Positions 58,750 to 61,135 of a stretch of DNA of 61,135 nucleotides are shown piece after piece (within the stretch, counting starts at the first letter, position 1; the number at the start of each line of letters is the position of its first letter). The stretch comes from Candidatus Zixiibacteriota bacterium. GTDB lineage: Bacteria; Zixibacteria; MSB-5A5; GN15; PGXB01. The stretch covers positions 3,246,668-3,307,802 of the forward strand of contig LS998015.1 in assembly GCA_900498245.1 (NCBI GenBank), in the 5' to 3' direction. The notes under the pieces were generated by a model. The model saw nothing but the letters and a program-made list of their open reading frames with translations. It was not told the DNA's origin and searched no databases. A program made the translations under genes and the position numbers.

Positions 58750-60168
58750 TTAGACTCCGTTTCCCCTGAGAACGGCCGGAAGGGTTTTGGCCAGGATGCG
58801 CGCATCTTCCTTGAGCGACCAACGGTCGATATACTCCAGATCGAGACGCATCCATTCGTCGAAATCGATTTTATTTCGTCCGTTTATCTGCCAGAGGCAG
58901 GTAACGCCCGGTTTAACCGAGAGGCGGCGATGTTGCCAGGGGGCATAATTGGCAACTTCCTTGGGAAGCGGCGGCCGCGGGCCGACCAGCGACATATCAC
59001 CCCAGAGCACATTAAAGAACTGCGGCAATTCGTCGATCGAGTATTTTCTCAAAACTTTTCCGACCCTGGTCACCCGGGGGTCGTTGGCAATCTTGAAAAC
59101 CGGCCCCGACATTTCATTCATCTTTTGCAGTTTCCCCCTTTGCTTTTCGGCATCAACCGTCATCGTGCGGAATTTCAGCATCCGGAATATTTTGCCGTTG
59201 CGCCCCAGACGTCTCTGATAGTAAAGAACCGGACCGGCGGAGTCGATTTTTATCACGAGAGCGGCGATTATCATGACGGGGAGACCCAGAACAATTCCCG
59301 CGACGGCTCCGATTCGGTCGATGAACGATTTTACGAATAGGGCCGGACGATTTTCCGGAACAGAATGATATAGAAGGACGGGCTGACCATTCAGCGATGA
59401 CGTGCAACAGCGGGAGATATTGCTTTCATAAATGTCCGGAAGGATACAAATTTTTATGCCCATCTTTTCGACCGCTTCGAAAATTTTCCGGCTGGTCAGA
59501 AATTCATCGGCCTCGGTCGCCATGATGACGAAATCGACGGCACTACGCGAAATTATTTCGGTGATATTATCGGGGCGGCCGATCAGCGGTATGTCGCGAT
59601 AACGCCAGAAGGTCTCCCGGCGACTGTCCACGAAACCGATTATTCTGGTATATAATTCCGGATGTTTCAAAATCAGGTCGGCCGCATGCAGGCCTCGTCC
59701 CTGTGCCCCGACGATAACGATGTTTTTTTCGCCGCCTGATGGAATTCTCTTTTCCTGGGGACGGCTCGATTTGATCGTATATTTTCTCCAAACAACAAAG
59801 AGAAGAGCCTGCAGTATGAAATTCGCTGTCAGGAAGAATCCAAAAAGGGAAGGGACAGATACGAATTTCAGAAAAAATGCCGCGGCCGTCAAAATTGCGG
59901 CGAATTTTAATTCATCCGCAATAAAGCCTCTGACATAAATGGATCGATTCCGCAGGGGCATGATATCATTATGAGGCAGTCTGATTAGAAGGAGCAATTG
60001 AAGCGTCATGGCCGCCAGAAGGGTCAGATCGGCGCTTTCCGTTGATGTCCAGATTTTGAAATATTTCTGGAATATCGCCAGGGCTGCCAGAAGAACCGCC
60101 GCCCTCATTATTCGGTATGCGGCCGATTCCATTTTGTGACGGTTTATGGTGCCCCAGAATCTTTTCAA
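58750..60168 (-). CDS. Polyprenyl glycosylphosphotransferase (WbaP/WcaJ type)
   Basis: About 472 residues if translation starts at the TTG at 60168, which has AAGGAG nine bases upstream; an ATG at 60132 is a shorter option. Four membrane helices (about 15-130), a CoA-binding-like central domain (IVIVGAQGRGLHAADLI, about 155-270) and the bacterial sugar transferase domain (about 285-472) with DSAGPVLYYQRRLGRNGK, KFRTM, YSIDELPQFFNVLWGDMSLVGPRPP and VKPGVTCLWQINGRN. It starts a polysaccharide repeat by moving a sugar phosphate to undecaprenyl phosphate. Operon with the Wzi-like gene. Confidence 0.93.
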   Translation of the reverse strand: MKRFWGTINRHKMESAAYRIMRAAVLLAALAIFQKYFKIWTSTESADLTLLAAMTLQLLLLIRLPHNDIMPLRNRSIYVRGFIADELKFAAILTAAAFFLKFVSVPSLFGFFLTANFILQALLFVVWRKYTIKSSRPQEKRIPSGGEKNIVIVGAQGRGLHAADLILKHPELYTRIIGFVDSRRETFWRYRDIPLIGRPDNITEIISRSAVDFVIMATEADEFLTSRKIFEAVEKMGIKICILPDIYESNISRCCTSSLNGQPVLLYHSVPENRPALFVKSFIDRIGAVAGIVLGLPVMIIAALVIKIDSAGPVLYYQRRLGRNGKIFRMLKFRTMTVDAEKQRGKLQKMNEMSGPVFKIANDPRVTRVGKVLRKYSIDELPQFFNVLWGDMSLVGPRPPLPKEVANYAPWQHRRLSVKPGVTCLWQINGRNKIDFDEWMRLDLEYIDRWSLKEDARILAKTLPAVLRGNGV

Positions 60169-60333
60169 AATCGCGATCTCCTTAATGGGCGCACTCGTTT
60201 GGCACCTGACCACCGTGAAATACTTTCGATCGGAATGACCGGTTCTATTTCGGAGCCGATCATCTCATTCCTGGTATTATTTTCGGTATCTCTTTTCATC
60301 TCTTTAGAAGCGTCAACTGGGCTTCTTAAATAC

Positions 60334-61135
60334 TTATATATTGACCTTTGTACTATTGGCCAATGGCGCAGCTGCGTTGTCGAAGGCAGTGCCCTCGGCG
60401 TCACGATGCAGGGTAACCTTGCGGATTCGGGGCGGTCGGAGACGATACAGTGACTCGGAAATATTTTCAAAAAGTTCCACGACTCTATGAGTGGTGGCAG
60501 AGTCCGTAATGGCGAGGGCGACATAATTCTCCATCTGGGGGACGAATCCGACATCCTCGGCAAAAATTTTATTCTGCCTTAGAACGGAGGCGACCCGGCT
60601 GCTGTCGGCCGTCTGCAGAAGAAGAACATTGATCGGCGTCATCCGGCAAGAGATGTCGAACTGACGCAGGCGAACGGCCAGGTAAATGATCCCCTCGCGA
60701 ACCATTTCGACCCGATGGCGCAGTTCGCCCAGATCGCCAATGGCGGCCAGGGCGGCAATTTGAGCCGTGACGGAGGGCCCGTTATGGCGGAAGCGGCCGA
60801 TTTGCGCCAGATTTTTGGGCGAACTTAAAACATAGGCGCAGGGGTACCCGGCCAGTCCGAAGGCCTCGGAAAAGGACCGTACAATCACCAGGTTGTCATA
60901 TTTTTTTACCAGTCCGGCGGCGGTCTGGCCGTGATATTCAAAATAAGATTCGTCGAGAATGAGAATCGACTCGGGGCATTTCTCGAGAATCATTTTTATT
61001 TCGTCGGAATCATAAATGGTTCCGGTGGGATAATTGGGGCTGGCCAGATAAATGACCGAACGTTCGCCGGAGGCTTTTTCCATCAGGCCGTCGGGATCGG
61101 AACTGAACGGCGACGGAGCATAATTGGCGGTTATC
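60334..61135 (-). CDS. HisC-like fold-type I aminotransferase, partial, PLP Lys replaced
   Basis: At least 266 residues; the N-terminus lies beyond the window. SPNYPTGTIYD and LILDESYFEYHG match the conserved Asn and Asp-x-x-Tyr of histidinol-phosphate aminotransferases, and FRHNGPSVTAQIAAL the dimer helix. The Schiff-base motif reads RSFSEAFGLAG where the family has SKAFGLAG: the Lys is Glu (codon 60865-60867). The enzyme should then not form an internal aldimine. It may be a non-transaminating homologue, a degenerate copy, or an error in a single base. A charged ~35-residue C-terminal tail is unusual. It lies upstream of the glycosylphosphotransferase. Confidence 0.85.
   Translation of the reverse strand, partial: ITANYAPSPFSSDPDGLMEKASGERSVIYLASPNYPTGTIYDSDEIKMILEKCPESILILDESYFEYHGQTAAGLVKKYDNLVIVRSFSEAFGLAGYPCAYVLSSPKNLAQIGRFRHNGPSVTAQIAALAAIGDLGELRHRVEMVREGIIYLAVRLRQFDISCRMTPINVLLLQTADSSRVASVLRQNKIFAEDVGFVPQMENYVALAITDSATTHRVVELFENISESLYRLRPPRIRKVTLHRDAEGTAFDNAAAPLANSTKVNI

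Overview
The window reads as a chromosomal segment of a Gram-negative bacterium with mid-range G+C and densely packed genes. An outer membrane is indicated by a Lol-type lipoprotein exporter, a Wzi-like outer-membrane barrel and several signal-peptide proteins. The mix of genes (mcsA-mcsB-clpC without ctsR, RqcH, DUF4159/DUF4175/TPR cluster, DUF2723 membrane protein, secreted protease with a PNP-type C-terminal sorting-like domain, cytosolic two-subunit fumarase) suggests the FCB superphylum or a nearby candidate phylum such as Zixibacteria. This placement is inference; the sequence alone does not prove it. No rRNA, tRNA, CRISPR array, phage or transposase gene was seen.

Layout: 1-2.7 kb holds a secreted Met/Lys-rich protein, an EamA transporter and a DUF2089/SHOCT-like regulatory pair behind an AT-rich palindromic leader. 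2.7-10.9 kb holds peptide deformylase, a methyltransferase, rqcH, fumarase beta and alpha, an M48 protease, a second EamA transporter, rpmA without rplU, and a short-chain dehydrogenase. 11-23.2 kb is a secreted metalloprotease followed by a long minus-strand series: comEA-like, PilM-like, rsmD, coaD, lysS, lolC/E, lolD, mcsA, mcsB, clpC. 23.3-28.5 kb is membrane glycosyltransferase territory (GT-C enzyme, EamA transporter, DUF2723+TPR). 28.7-35 kb carries the DUF4159-DUF4175-TPR operon. 35-42.3 kb holds small secreted proteins, an SGNH hydrolase, a methyltransferase, DUF2914, an epimerase/membrane/aminotransferase operon and a fused Memo-AMMECR1 protein. Divergent from that fusion, 42.5-45.7 kb encodes a glycyl radical enzyme that closely resembles trans-4-hydroxy-L-proline dehydratase (HypD), with its activase.

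47-50.9 kb is an accessory island: a DNA cytosine methyltransferase, a DUF4928 putative restriction enzyme and a Vsr repair nuclease in one overlapping operon. It is set between two repeat-rich non-coding stretches that carry inverted copies of one ~52 bp element. 50.9-53.2 kb has an SPFH/NfeD pair and a methyltransferase.

53.2-57.1 kb is a redox neighbourhood: OsmC, DUF302, a previously untracked 60-codon gene, an FmdB zinc ribbon, a thioredoxin-like lipoprotein, and nearby a YyaL-type thioredoxin-domain protein. The 60-codon gene contains an in-frame UGA at the conserved Cys position of a DUF6132-like membrane protein, followed by a hairpin of bacterial SECIS geometry. It is the strongest candidate for something new here: a small membrane selenoprotein. 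The window ends in an envelope polysaccharide region (Wzi-like barrel, polyprenyl glycosylphosphotransferase) and a partial HisC-like aminotransferase whose PLP lysine position is glutamate.
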